Shown here in pieces: positions 1 through 8,447 of a stretch of DNA of 64,000 nucleotides. Source of the DNA: Deltaproteobacteria bacterium (GTDB lineage Bacteria > Desulfobacterota > Syntrophobacteria > Syntrophobacterales > Syntrophobacteraceae); the NCBI GenBank assembly GCA_012517315.1, contig JAAYVE010000019.1:62001-126000 (forward strand), in the 5' to 3' direction. Position 1 is the first letter of the stretch; every line of letters begins with the position of its first letter. Below the pieces are notes generated by a model, which saw only the letters and a program-made list of their open reading frames with translations, had not been told where the DNA came from and searched no databases. The position numbers were made by a program, and so were the translations under genes.

Positions 1-1
1 C

Positions 2-70
2 TACCAGGCAGCAGCAAAAATCATCCAGCAGACTTTGGAAATGCTCAACCGCATCCTTGACATCCGATAA
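2..70 (+). CDS. flgK: C-terminal end of flagellar hook-associated protein 1 (partial)
   Basis: The open frame running in from the window edge encodes 22 residues, YQAAAKIIQQTLEMLNRILD followed by IR, and stops at TAA. This matches the conserved last helix of FlgK, where a heptad-rich tail of this kind packs in the flagellar filament-hook junction. The flgL gene starts 14 bp later in the same direction, which is the usual flgK-flgL order. Only the last helix is visible, so the call depends on that helix and on the neighbour. Confidence 0.72.
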   Translation, partial: YQAAAKIIQQTLEMLNRILDIR

Positions 71-84
71 TCGAGGAATAAGTC

Positions 85-990
85 ATGCGCATCTCCTTCG
101 CAATGAGCCAGGAAAGTCGAATCCGGGAGATCAACGGGAAGCAGCAGGAAATGGACCGACTGAGCACCATGATCGCCTCCGGGAAAAAGCTTCTCTCCCC
201 TTCCGATGATCCCCATGCCTGGGCATCGGCAATGGATCTCAAGCAGGGGCTGAGGTCCATCGAAACTTATGAAAAAAACATCCAGTTCGGGCTTTCCTGG
301 GGAGAAATGACGGATCTTCAGCTAGGTCGCCTCTCCGATCTCATCGGCCAGGCCAAGGATATCGCCGTCGCAGCGGTGAACAATGCGGTGCCTGAGGAGC
401 ATTCCGCCCAGGTGGAAGGGATGGAGCAGATCGTCAAGGATGGTCTGGAAGTTGCCAATGCGACGCTGGATGGCCGGTATCTCTTCAGCGGCCTTGAGGA
501 CCCCACGCCGGACAAACCCTTCCAACTGGATGATGCGACTGGTCTGGTCATCTACAACGGCGACGATGGAAGTCTCAAGCTCCGCACTGGCAAGGGAGTG
601 AACAACGAATCCGTTGTGAACTTGAACGGGCAGGAAGTGTTCAAACCCGGCGATGCAACAGGCGATATTCTCCGTGAACTATGGTCGCTCCGTGAAGCGG
701 TCAAGGCAAACGACATGGACGCGACCCGCGCGGCCATCAGCAGTCTTCAGGGAAGCCTGGAGCACGTGCGCTCCCAGCGGAGCGTCCTAGCAGTGCGACT
801 CTCGGATCTCGAGAGGCGGCAGGAGGCTCTTGGAGCAATGCGCCTCAACCGCCAGGAGCGCCTGTCCCACCTGGAAGCTGCGGACACGGCGGAAATGATC
901 GTCCGGCTGCAGCAGAAGCAGACCGCCTTTGAAGCCAGCCTGCGAGTCACCGCCATGGTTGATGACCTCAATTTATTGGATTTTCTATAG
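85..990 (+). CDS. flgL: Flagellar hook-associated protein 3 (hook-filament junction protein)
   Basis: The 301-residue product is a FlgL/HAP3 protein, which joins the FlgK ring to the flagellin filament outside the cell. The N-terminal helix is flagellin-like (MRISFAMSQESRIREINGKQ), followed by the family signature SGKKLLSPSDDPHAWASAM at about residues 32-50. A variable middle region contains LDGRYLFSGLEDPTPDKPF near 130-148. The C-terminus is again helical, with the LSHLEAADTAEMIVRLQQ segment typical of flagellin-class proteins. Its length is normal for FlgL. The start is preceded by GAGGAA at a suitable distance and follows the flgK end by 14 bp, so the two are probably co-transcribed. No csrA or fliW gene follows. 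Confidence 0.93.
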   Translation: MRISFAMSQESRIREINGKQQEMDRLSTMIASGKKLLSPSDDPHAWASAMDLKQGLRSIETYEKNIQFGLSWGEMTDLQLGRLSDLIGQAKDIAVAAVNNAVPEEHSAQVEGMEQIVKDGLEVANATLDGRYLFSGLEDPTPDKPFQLDDATGLVIYNGDDGSLKLRTGKGVNNESVVNLNGQEVFKPGDATGDILRELWSLREAVKANDMDATRAAISSLQGSLEHVRSQRSVLAVRLSDLERRQEALGAMRLNRQERLSHLEAADTAEMIVRLQQKQTAFEASLRVTAMVDDLNLLDFL

Positions 991-1347
991 AAAGACGCCT
1001 CGCGCCTTAGCAGGGGATCCTCCACTCAAATCCACGCAGACGCCGTCAAGCGGTGCACGCGGTGCAGCGGCGCCCCGGCGGTGGAATGCAATCCAATCCG
1101 GTTGAACACCCCTGGAATCGGTTGCCCCCTAGAGCAGGTCGAACACCTCTCTTGAGACCGGTCACATTTGCCTTGCCTGCCGCCGGAATCCGGTATATTC
1201 ATCCGTGCCCTGTGGCCCAACTTGGCGCGGGGGACGGGATGGTCCGCTCCCATTTCTCCTGTCAAGCATCGTCCGCGAGAAGTTTCGCACCAGGCGGAGC
1301 CGCCTGGTTTGGGGTTCTCCTGTCCCATCATTGGAGGGAAGCACGGC
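991..1347. other. Intergenic region between flgL and the EamA gene
   Basis: No supported gene is seen in this 357-bp stretch. The reading frame of the downstream transporter stays open back to 1168, but that part encodes Pro/Arg/Cys-rich sequence with no membrane character and lacks a ribosome site, so it is treated as leader. No hairpin with a T-run was found after flgL. Confidence 0.5.
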
Positions 1348-2214
1348 ATGCTGTGGTTCATCCTGGCCATTCTCACCGCTCTGGCCATGTCGTCTGAAGG
1401 AGCATGGCTCAAGAAGTATTTCTCTCACCTGGATCCCTACGAAATGGGAATGGCTTCCATCATCTACAGCCTTCCGCTGTTCGCCATCGCCATGATCCTG
1501 ATCCCTCACCCGCCGCTGCCGCACCAATTCTGGGCGGCTTTCCTGGGAACCTTCGTCCTCAATGGCATCGCCTATTTTCTGTATGTGAGGGCTATTCAGA
1601 TTTCCCCCCTTTCCCTGACCATTCCTTATCTCGCGTTTACGCCAGCATTCATGATCTTCACCGGGCGGATTCTTCTCGACGAGGAACCCAGTCCTCTTGG
1701 AATCGCCGGTATCCTGGTCAGCTTGGCAGGCGGGTACCTTTTGAATCTCGACGTGACCAAATGGAGCCCTCTGGAACCGCTCAGGGCCGCTCTCAGGGAG
1801 AGGGGATCACGCCACATGCTGGTTGTTGCAGTGATCTACAGTGTGTCTTCCGTGCTGGACAAGAAAGCCATCCTCCATTCCTCGCCCATTTTCTTCGGAA
1901 TTTTCTTCTACATTGTTTTCGCCCCGACCCTATTCATCCTTCTCCTGCTGGGCCAAAAAATCTCATGGGATTTCTGGCTGCGGAATCCTGGAAAAGGAAT
2001 TGTGGCAGGCCTTTTGGTCTTCGCCCACTCCGTCTTTCATGTTTGGGCCCTATCCCTCACGAAAGCGGCGTACATGATATCCGTCAAACGCCTGAGCATC
2101 CTTTTCAGTGTCATTTACGGCTGGATCATCTTCGGAGAAAGCAACATGGCGGCAAGATTGGGGGGTGCGGTCCTGATGATGTTGGGGGCCGTGATCATTG
2201 CATTGGCGGGGTAA
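1348..2214 (+). CDS. EamA/DMT-family membrane transporter
   Basis: The 288-residue protein is almost entirely hydrophobic, with about ten membrane segments arranged as two EamA halves, as in drug/metabolite transporters of the inner membrane. The first helix is LWFILAILTALAMSSEG, and the second half begins near VVAVIYSVSSVLDKKAIL. The C-terminal helix LGGAVLMMLGAVIIALAG is typical. The start at 1348 was chosen over an in-frame ATG at 1168 because GGAGGG lies 8 bp upstream and the sequence becomes membrane-like exactly here. The substrate cannot be inferred; family members export amino acids, metabolites or polyamine-like compounds. It stands alone between flgL and a convergent hypothetical gene. 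Confidence 0.82.
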   Translation: MLWFILAILTALAMSSEGAWLKKYFSHLDPYEMGMASIIYSLPLFAIAMILIPHPPLPHQFWAAFLGTFVLNGIAYFLYVRAIQISPLSLTIPYLAFTPAFMIFTGRILLDEEPSPLGIAGILVSLAGGYLLNLDVTKWSPLEPLRAALRERGSRHMLVVAVIYSVSSVLDKKAILHSSPIFFGIFFYIVFAPTLFILLLLGQKISWDFWLRNPGKGIVAGLLVFAHSVFHVWALSLTKAAYMISVKRLSILFSVIYGWIIFGESNMAARLGGAVLMMLGAVIIALAG

Positions 2215-2504
2215 GAATGCCCACCTCCTCAGCGGTTCAGGCCTTTTTGACCTCTCGGAAAATCCGTCACTTGAACAGGACCTCTTTTGCGACAGGCTGG
2301 AATGCTATGCTTTGAGAGAGGCTCGACCGGGAGATTGGCAGGGCCGATGCACGGCGGATTTTCAGCGAAACGTGTGAGCCTCCATGGCCGAATGGCCATT
2401 ATGCGATGACTTGCGATGCACGCCTCGTGCTCCTTCACAGAATCGGAAGCCCCGCCACAATGTTACGGGCTGCATCCCGGTCGAGCGGGAGACGTCCTGC
2501 CTAC

Positions 2505-2927
2505 TCACTTGGGAAACTTGATGACGGCCTCTTCTCCTTCTTCAGCCTCTTGAATCGTCACCTTGAGTTCGATGCTCCCGTCACGGACCCCCAGGGCCAG
2601 GGGCGTCTTCCCTTTGGATCCCTCTATGTGAGTGATCTCCCTCAAAGCCTGCAGCACTTTGTCGGCCACTTCGGCCCCTGGGGAAGGAAGCTCGGCCTTG
2701 TTATACTTTGCCTCAACCCTCACCTTACCGTCCTTGCCCCTGGAAAGGGTAATGGATTTGGCGTTGCCATTGACTCCGTGGAGAACCGCCAGGGCAATCC
2801 ATTTGAGAGCCCCCTCCTCCTTATCCGCCTCCCCCTGAACAAGGGACATTTCCCTAAGGGGGTCCGTCGTGGCATAGCAGTCACAAAACTCCTGCACCCT
2901 CAGGTGTGCACTCCTTTTGTCTTTCAT
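2505..2927 (-). CDS. Hypothetical protein, 140 aa
   Basis: I do not recognise this family. The predicted product is soluble and strongly charged, with no signal peptide and no membrane segment. It begins with a short Cys pair (FCDCYAT, about residues 14-20). It then has alternating beta-like segments such as SITLSRGKDGKVRVEAKY and SIELKVTIQEAEEGEEAVIK. GGGAGAAAAGA precedes the ATG at 2927, which supports translation. The alternating hydrophobic pattern fits a small beta-sandwich or alpha/beta fold, but this is a guess. It converges on the EamA gene and is probably transcribed alone. Confidence 0.6.
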   Translation of the reverse strand: MKDKRSAHLRVQEFCDCYATTDPLREMSLVQGEADKEEGALKWIALAVLHGVNGNAKSITLSRGKDGKVRVEAKYNKAELPSPGAEVADKVLQALREITHIEGSKGKTPLALGVRDGSIELKVTIQEAEEGEEAVIKFPK

Positions 2928-3462
2928 TCTTTTCTCCCTTCATTCAAAGAAATCCTCTCCATGCAACGGACAGGGCGTGTTGAGGCCCGCCTGATTGTTA
3001 TCGCTGACGATACCTGCAAAATAGGTATATTGAGATACCGGTCAAGGAGACGTTCCGGGGAAAGGTGACCTCGCCCCAGGAAAAGTCATCACAATTTCAC
3101 CCCAAAGGAGTTCCTTCACGATTTCGAGGAAGGCGCGCACTTCACGGGCAGTCTTTTTCCCAGGGGACCGCAGGATACTCGGCACCTGGCTGCCCTGGCG
3201 GATTTCTCAACGAGACATTCTAGTTTGAAGCGAGAAATGACGTTTTGGAAACCAACTGCAGGGAAATCAGCCCCTACGGAGGCACGGAGGCTTTTATGGT
3301 CAGCGAAGCTACGGATTCAGAGAAAATTGGGGTGCCAACTCGGACACGCTGAAACGGGCTTGTGACAGCATCTCAATTTGCCCGCACCCCACTGCAAGGC
3401 AGTTGAATTTGAGGTTCAAACCCGGCAAAGCATCACCTCATCGATGCGGGAGACAGTGCCTC
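2928..3462. other. 535-bp intergenic region with GATACC half-sites
   Basis: No gene is supported here. Upstream of the 140-aa hypothetical gene lie three closely spaced half-sites: GATACC at 3009-3014, GGTAT at 3024-3028 and GATACC at 3034-3039. They form weak inverted repeats that could be a regulator site or chance. The rest, 3100-3460, shows no coding character or strong hairpin. Confidence 0.35.
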
Positions 3463-3654
3463 CTACTTCTTGTCCGTCTTATAGCTTGTCTGATAAATCT
3501 GCTCGTTGATATTCTTTGAACCAGGGCCACCGCAGTCTGGAATGTAACAGGTGACATCCACAAACTCGCATTTTTGATGACACGCTGGGCATTCATTGGG
3601 GGGCGAAACCACATCAATGGTGTTTCCGCAGTTGTTGCACTTGAAAATAGCCAT
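3463..3654 (-). CDS. Small rubredoxin-like / zinc-ribbon protein
   Basis: The 63-residue protein has CNNCG at residues 6-10 and CPACHQKC at 22-29, so it has two CxxC knuckles of the rubredoxin or rubrerythrin C-terminal type that bind one Fe or Zn. Two further Cys occur at CYIPDCGG. It is soluble and probably cytoplasmic, and may act in electron transfer or oxygen defence like other rubredoxin-like proteins of sulfate reducers. The start at 3654 was chosen because AGGAG sits 7 bp upstream and the domain begins immediately. The frame is open upstream to 3903, but that part is not family-like. A good sigma-70-like promoter lies at 3736-3764. Confidence 0.72.
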   Translation of the reverse strand: MAIFKCNNCGNTIDVVSPPNECPACHQKCEFVDVTCYIPDCGGPGSKNINEQIYQTSYKTDKK

Positions 3655-4074
3655 GGCACTCTCCTTCAGACTCTGGCATTGGGTGAGAATTTGTGAGATT
3701 CCAGCGAACCCCTTTGGTTGCCAACTGTTTGCTTGACTATAATTGCCTTCTCCAAGGAAATCAACCCGCAGGCATGCCTCTCCCCTGCCGATCTTCCATC
3801 TTTCTCCCAGCGCTTTTGCCTTCCTTTTCGCGAGAGGGTGGTCTATTTTGACCGGACTCGAGGGATGGCAAGACATGCCGAGATGGGAGACCCACCTGGA
3901 CACTCCGAAAGGCGAATGTTGTGCTGCAATACACCGGAGTGACTCCCCACCCCCTACGCCTTTTTTTCACTCTTCCCATCCTCCGCTTGGGGAGAGGGTG
4001 CGCAATCTTCAAAGGCTGGCATGGGCTATGGGTTGGGATCAGACGGACAGCCCTACCAAGCGGGAGCGATTGGA
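3655..4074. other. 420-bp divergent intergenic region
   Basis: This region separates the minus-strand rubredoxin-like gene from the plus-strand DUF554 gene. It holds the promoter noted at 3736-3764. No gene is supported. Overlapping frames on both strands (for example 3718-3942 and 3761-4012) give Pro/Arg-rich products without recognisable sequence. Confidence 0.45.
3736..3764 (-). promoter_or_regulatory. Sigma-70-like promoter for the rubredoxin-like gene
   Basis: Read on the minus strand, TTGATT is followed after exactly 17 bp by TATAGT, 82 bp before the ATG at 3654. Both hexamers match the consensus at five and five of six positions. This is an inference from sequence only. Confidence 0.5.
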
Positions 4075-4788
4075 ATGGTCGGCACCTTGATCAATGTGGG
4101 AATGATCCTGGCCGGAAGCTGCGCCGGCATTTCCGTCGGTTCCAGGTTTCCGGAAAGAATCCGGGAGATCGTTTTGCAGGGGCTCGGTCTGCTGACGCTC
4201 CTCGTGGGCATGCAGATGGCACTGCAGACAAAGAACATCCTGATCGTGCTGGGAGCCGTCCTCATGGGAGGAATCACCGGCGAGGTGCTTCGCATCCAGG
4301 ACGGGCTGGAAGGGCTGGGAGCATTCTTTCAAAAGAAACTTGCCGGGAAGAGCCCTTCAGGACACGGTACCCATTTTGCCGAAGGGTTTGTCACGGCGAG
4401 CCTGGTTTTCTGCATCGGTCCCATGGCCATTCTGGGTTCCATCCAGGACGGCCTCTCGGGGGACTACCGTCTCTTGGCCATCAAATCGATCCTGGACGGA
4501 TTCGCTTCCATCGCTTTTTCCGCCAGCCTTGGATGGGGGGTGTCCCTTTCCGTGGTGAGCGTTTTCCTGTACCAGGGAGGGATCACTCTTTTCGCAGAGC
4601 TGTTTTCCAGGATTCTCACCGATTCCATGATCGTGGAGATGACAGCGGCGGGAGGATTGATCATTGTGGGAATCGGTCTGAAGCTGCTCAGCGTGAAAGA
4701 GATCCGACTCGCGAGCTTCCTGCCCGCCCTGGTCGTCGCGCCCGCCCTGGTGGCGCTCATTCCCACCTTCAAGTCGTTTTTTGACTGA
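4075..4788 (+). CDS. DUF554 family membrane protein
   Basis: The 237-residue protein has about seven hydrophobic segments and the DUF554 (YdfK/YqgA-like) pattern. The N-terminus is MVGTLINVGMILAGSCAGI. A GGITGEVLRIQDGLEGLGAF segment lies near 60-80, and FVTASLVFCIGPMAILGSIQ near 110-130 is the most conserved part of the family. The function is unknown; the proteins are presumed inner-membrane transporters. The start at 4075 is preferred over the upstream ATG at 4021 because GGAG lies 8 bp before it and the conserved family start is exactly here. A rhodanese gene follows 12 bp downstream, so the two are likely co-transcribed. Confidence 0.85.
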   Translation: MVGTLINVGMILAGSCAGISVGSRFPERIREIVLQGLGLLTLLVGMQMALQTKNILIVLGAVLMGGITGEVLRIQDGLEGLGAFFQKKLAGKSPSGHGTHFAEGFVTASLVFCIGPMAILGSIQDGLSGDYRLLAIKSILDGFASIAFSASLGWGVSLSVVSVFLYQGGITLFAELFSRILTDSMIVEMTAAGGLIIVGIGLKLLSVKEIRLASFLPALVVAPALVALIPTFKSFFD

Positions 4789-4800
4789 GGACCGCATTTC

Positions 4801-5196
4801 TTGATCCGCTTCCTGCTGATTGTTGTGCTGTTCGTGTTCGCCTGGGAGCTTCTCTGGTGGACTCTCGGCGTCGCCCCCCTTTCCCCCTGGCGGTTGAAGC
4901 GGATGCTCTCCCAAGGAGTCAATCCCCCCATTCTTCTGGATGTGAGGACCGCTTTCGAGTACAATTGGATGCACATCGAGGGTGCCATCCATCGTCCCCA
5001 CGCACTGACCGACTCGGTTCGGAAGGAGTTGAAAGAGGCTGACCGCCCTGTGGTCGTCATATGTTTTTCAGGCCATCGTTCCCCCATCATGGGCTATCTC
5101 CTCATGAGGAAGGGCCTTAGAAATGTTTCCTACCTTTCGTGGGGGATGCTTTCCTGGTACTTGAGTGGTGGCCCCGTCATCAGGGGCGCAGGATGA
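4801..5196 (+). CDS. Membrane-anchored rhodanese-like protein
   Basis: The 131-residue protein has an N-terminal hydrophobic helix (IRFLLIVVLFVFAWELLWW) followed by a single rhodanese domain. LLDVRTAFEYNWMHIEGAIH at about 45-64 is the classic entry motif. The active-site loop CFSGHRS at about 89-95 keeps the catalytic Cys that carries persulfide in sulfurtransferases. The start codon is TTG, 12 bp after the DUF554 stop, with GAGG upstream. A role in sulfur transfer at the membrane is inferred from the domain alone. Confidence 0.83.
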   Translation: MIRFLLIVVLFVFAWELLWWTLGVAPLSPWRLKRMLSQGVNPPILLDVRTAFEYNWMHIEGAIHRPHALTDSVRKELKEADRPVVVICFSGHRSPIMGYLLMRKGLRNVSYLSWGMLSWYLSGGPVIRGAG

Positions 5197-5240
5197 CGGG
5201 GGCCATGGAGCAAGTCATCTCGAGATACGGAGGGTGTGCG

Positions 5241-6407
5241 ATGAGTGTACTGCAGCCGCAAGTGATCCAGCAGTTGGCAGACAGACCGTTCCGTGATGAT
5301 TCTCCGGTTCTGAGCGTTTACCTCAACCTGGACCCGGGAGATTTCCTGCACCGGCGGGGAGGATACAAGGTCACCCTGGACGGGATGCTTCGGGACATTG
5401 AATCGCATCTCAGTGACGAGGACAAGCGCCGTCATTTCCGGGAAGACGCCGACTGGATCGTCCAAAAGGTGGAATTCCACATCCCCAAGGGAAAGAGTCT
5501 TCTCCTGTTCTGTGACGTCTCCGAATCCTTCTTCCTCGTGGAAGACCTCCCTATTCACCTGGCCAGTCAGGCCTGCTACGAACCTGCACCGTTCATCCGT
5601 CCCATCCTGGAAGCCAGGGCCGAGTATGAGCGCTACGGCATCGTTGTCTTGGACCGCGAACGGGCAAGGTTCTTCGTCATCACCATGGGAACCATCGAGG
5701 AAGTGTCGGATGTGTTTCAGACGCCACCTTTCAAGGTTCGGAGCACCTCTGGAAGGGACCAGCTGCGTTCTTCCCAGACGGTGGCACAGAGGCGGGCCGC
5801 AGTTTGGAGCGGATGGTTCCTGAAAGACGTGTCCGACCTTCTCCAGGAACTCATTCAGAAGTATGACATCGACCAAGTCTTGCTGGCGGGTCCCGAGGAT
5901 GTCACCGCGGAACTGCAGAGGGTTCTCCCCAAAGCGATTGCTGCCAGAGTCGTGGAACGGGTGCGGATGGCTCTCGGTGCCAAGCCGAATGAAGTCCTCG
6001 ACCTCGTTTTGCCCATCATTGAGAGGATGGAGAAGTCTCGGGAATTGGCTGTCATCGACGACCTGGTGACCATTGCACGGAAAGCCAACCCCACCCTGCA
6101 GAAAGCCGTGGTGGGCCTCAATCCTACCCTGGATGCCGTCAACCAGGGGAGAGTCTACAGGCTGGCCTACTGCAGCGGCCTCAAGACCAACGGCTTTCAC
6201 TGCACTTCCTGTGGGGTGCTGCTGGATCAATGCACCGCCGATTGTAAGTGTCCCTACTGCTCCCAGCCCCTCCGGGCAACGGAGGATCTCATGTGGTTGG
6301 CTTCCGAGCGCGTTTTGGAAATGGGCGGGAAAATCGACGAAATCAAAGGAGAAGAAGCGTGTGCCAAGCTCAACGGGGGGGGAGGGATCGGCGCATTCCT
6401 TAGGTAG
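5241..6407 (+). CDS. Bacterial eRF1-like protein (baeRF/VLRF1-like) with zinc ribbon
   Basis: The 388-residue product resembles bacterial archaeo-eukaryotic release-factor-like proteins. The N-terminal part begins SPVLSVYLNLDPG. A middle domain contains YGIVVLDRERARFFVITMG at about 130-150. The C-terminal domain holds DIDQVLLAGPEDVTAELQ, the eRF1 domain-3-like segment. Two zinc-knuckle pairs (CTSC and CPYC, near residues 317-340) follow. Such proteins are thought to act at ribosomes, but this one has not been tied to a known role. The start at 5241 has GGAGGG upstream; the frame is open further upstream and would overlap the rhodanese gene. The 44-bp gap suggests the same transcript as DUF554 and rhodanese. 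Confidence 0.68.
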   Translation: MSVLQPQVIQQLADRPFRDDSPVLSVYLNLDPGDFLHRRGGYKVTLDGMLRDIESHLSDEDKRRHFREDADWIVQKVEFHIPKGKSLLLFCDVSESFFLVEDLPIHLASQACYEPAPFIRPILEARAEYERYGIVVLDRERARFFVITMGTIEEVSDVFQTPPFKVRSTSGRDQLRSSQTVAQRRAAVWSGWFLKDVSDLLQELIQKYDIDQVLLAGPEDVTAELQRVLPKAIAARVVERVRMALGAKPNEVLDLVLPIIERMEKSRELAVIDDLVTIARKANPTLQKAVVGLNPTLDAVNQGRVYRLAYCSGLKTNGFHCTSCGVLLDQCTADCKCPYCSQPLRATEDLMWLASERVLEMGGKIDEIKGEEACAKLNGGGGIGAFLR

Positions 6408-6605
6408 GGAGCATGGGATATCGGCCCTGAGATTTCATTATGCCCGTTCAGGATTGATTCTTTCGTTGTCGTAGAAACGGCTTCCTGCTGCGATGGGAGC
6501 CTCGCCGCCGGAAGCCGCCCATGCAGAAACGCCGGCGGCAGTGAAAAAGCATTCCGCCCTCAACGCAACCATCGGGGTCAATACATGGGCAAGAACGTCA
6601 CGGTG

Positions 6606-8447
6606 TCAGGGTAAGTAGGGTGAGACCCTTTGGCTCTCCTGCGGCGGAACCTCTGCACTCCCCCCGTTCTGTAAGGTCTGCAGATGGAAATAGAGTCCTC
6701 GACGGGCCATGAGCTCATCGTGGGTGCCCTCCTCCACGATACTCCCGTGGTCCATGACCAGAATCCGGTTTGCACGCCGGATGGTCGAGAGGCGGTGAGC
6801 AATCACGATGCTTGTCCGCTTAGCGAGGGCCACTTCAATGGCCTGTTCGATGAGCATCTCCGTTTCCGTGTCGACGTTGGCGGTGGCTTCGTCCAGGATG
6901 AGGATTCTCGGATCCCTCGCGAGAACCCGTGCGAAGGCGAGGAGCTGCTTCTGGCCCGCTGAGAGATCCATGGCTCCCTCACCGATGCGGGTTTCCAGTC
7001 CGTCGGGGAATTGTCGGACCACCCGTGAAAGCTGAGAGAGTTCCACTAGCCGTCCCACCTCGTTGTCCGATGCTTCACGCCCAAGGAGAATATTTTCTCG
7101 AAGGGTTCCGGGCACGATAAAAACGTCCTGCATCACTAAGCCGATCTGGCGTCTCAGCCAGAGAGGATCGAGAAGACGCACATCCACTCCGTCGAGGGTG
7201 ACCGCACCCTGCCCGGGGTCATAGAATCTCTCCAGGAGACTGATCACCGTGGTCTTTCCGGCGCCGGTCGCCCCCACGATGGCCAAGGTTTCGCCTGGCT
7301 TCACCCGGAAGGAAAGGTCGCGGATCACCGGGTTTTCTCCATCGTAAGCAAAGGTCACATCCCGGAATTCCACTTCTCCCGCCAGCTGAGACGGTACCTG
7401 CGGATGTTCCGCCGTGGTCAGCACATCCCTGTTTTCTAGGAGGCCGAATATCCGTTCCGCGGAGGCCATGGCCGACTGGACGATGGTGTACTTCTGGGAA
7501 AGTTCTCGAATTGGCTGAAAGAACAGGCGGATATATGAAATGAAGGCGGTCAGGACACCGATGGTCATGGTCTGCCGCAGGATTTCCCCTCCCCCGTACC
7601 AGACGACCAAAGCAAGGCTCACCGAACTCATGACTTCAATGAGGGGCACAAAGATGCCGAAAACCCGTATCTGATAAAAGGCAGAAACTCGGTAGTCCTC
7701 GTTGAGAAAAGAAAACCGTCTGTGAGTGTCTTTTTGCCTCAGGAACATCTGGATGACGGAGATGCCCGTCACCGCCTCCTGGATGAAGGCATTCATTGCA
7801 GCAAGCTGCCTCCGAATCTGCCGGAATGCCTTGCGGCTCAGGCGGCCAAACCAGAGAGTGATGAGAACCATCGCCGGAAACGTCAGGCAAAGCAGGAGGG
7901 CAAGGGCCTGATTCATCCAGAAAAGAATCCCCAGAATTCCAACGATGCGCACTCCATCATTGAAGAGGGTGACGATCACCGACGTGAACATCTCGTACAT
8001 GTTCTGAATGTCGTTGGTCAGCCGCGTCACGATGCGACCTACCGGATTGCCGTGAAAGAAAGAGAGGTTCAAGTTGAGAACGTGCTGAAAAAGCTTCTGC
8101 CTGAGGGCATGCATAATGGTCTGTCCCGTCCATTCGAGAACCACAACCTGGAAAAAATTGGTCACGAATCCCAACAAAACCACCATCAGAAAGACTGCGG
8201 AAAGACCGCTCAGCCCACTGAAGCGCTCTTCCGCAGTGAGGTTTCCGGAAACGATATATTTGTCCATCGCCTGCTGAACGAGGTAGGGAAGGAAAAGGCT
8301 GGTAGCCGTGATGATGAAGGAGAGGAAGACGGCGAGGGCGATCCACCTTTTCATGGGCCGCATGAACCCGAGCATGTGCCGCCAGAGACGAATGTCCCCC
8401 AGTTGTCCGGAGAATTCTTCCTCATGTTCTTCGCGGTCATGATGCAT
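6606..8447 (-). CDS. ABC exporter half-transporter, catalytically canonical subunit
   Basis: The 613-residue protein has six N-terminal membrane helices (about 30-320) and a C-terminal ATPase domain. Walker A is GATGAGKTT, the signature is LSAGQKQ, Walker B is ILILDEAT with the catalytic Glu, and the switch is IVIAHRLS. It starts 11 bp inside the end of the upstream ABC gene (overlap 8437-8447), so the two are translationally coupled and form a heterodimer of the TM287/288 or BmrCD type. This subunit supplies the normal Walker B Glu, while the partner is degenerate. The substrate is unknown; drugs, lipids or peptides are usual for this class. The N-terminus is acidic and polar (HHDREEHEEEFS). 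Confidence 0.9.
   Translation of the reverse strand: MHHDREEHEEEFSGQLGDIRLWRHMLGFMRPMKRWIALAVFLSFIITATSLFLPYLVQQAMDKYIVSGNLTAEERFSGLSGLSAVFLMVVLLGFVTNFFQVVVLEWTGQTIMHALRQKLFQHVLNLNLSFFHGNPVGRIVTRLTNDIQNMYEMFTSVIVTLFNDGVRIVGILGILFWMNQALALLLCLTFPAMVLITLWFGRLSRKAFRQIRRQLAAMNAFIQEAVTGISVIQMFLRQKDTHRRFSFLNEDYRVSAFYQIRVFGIFVPLIEVMSSVSLALVVWYGGGEILRQTMTIGVLTAFISYIRLFFQPIRELSQKYTIVQSAMASAERIFGLLENRDVLTTAEHPQVPSQLAGEVEFRDVTFAYDGENPVIRDLSFRVKPGETLAIVGATGAGKTTVISLLERFYDPGQGAVTLDGVDVRLLDPLWLRRQIGLVMQDVFIVPGTLRENILLGREASDNEVGRLVELSQLSRVVRQFPDGLETRIGEGAMDLSAGQKQLLAFARVLARDPRILILDEATANVDTETEMLIEQAIEVALAKRTSIVIAHRLSTIRRANRILVMDHGSIVEEGTHDELMARRGLYFHLQTLQNGGSAEVPPQESQRVSPYLP

Noticed and set aside
3395-3430. 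A T-arm-like sequence (GGTTCAAAC) suggesting a tRNA
   Set aside because: The flanking bases do not form a T stem, anticodon stem or acceptor stem.
6478-6517. 8-bp inverted repeat CGGCTTCC/GGAAGCCG as a terminator
   Set aside because: The loop is 24 nt and there is no T-run on either strand.
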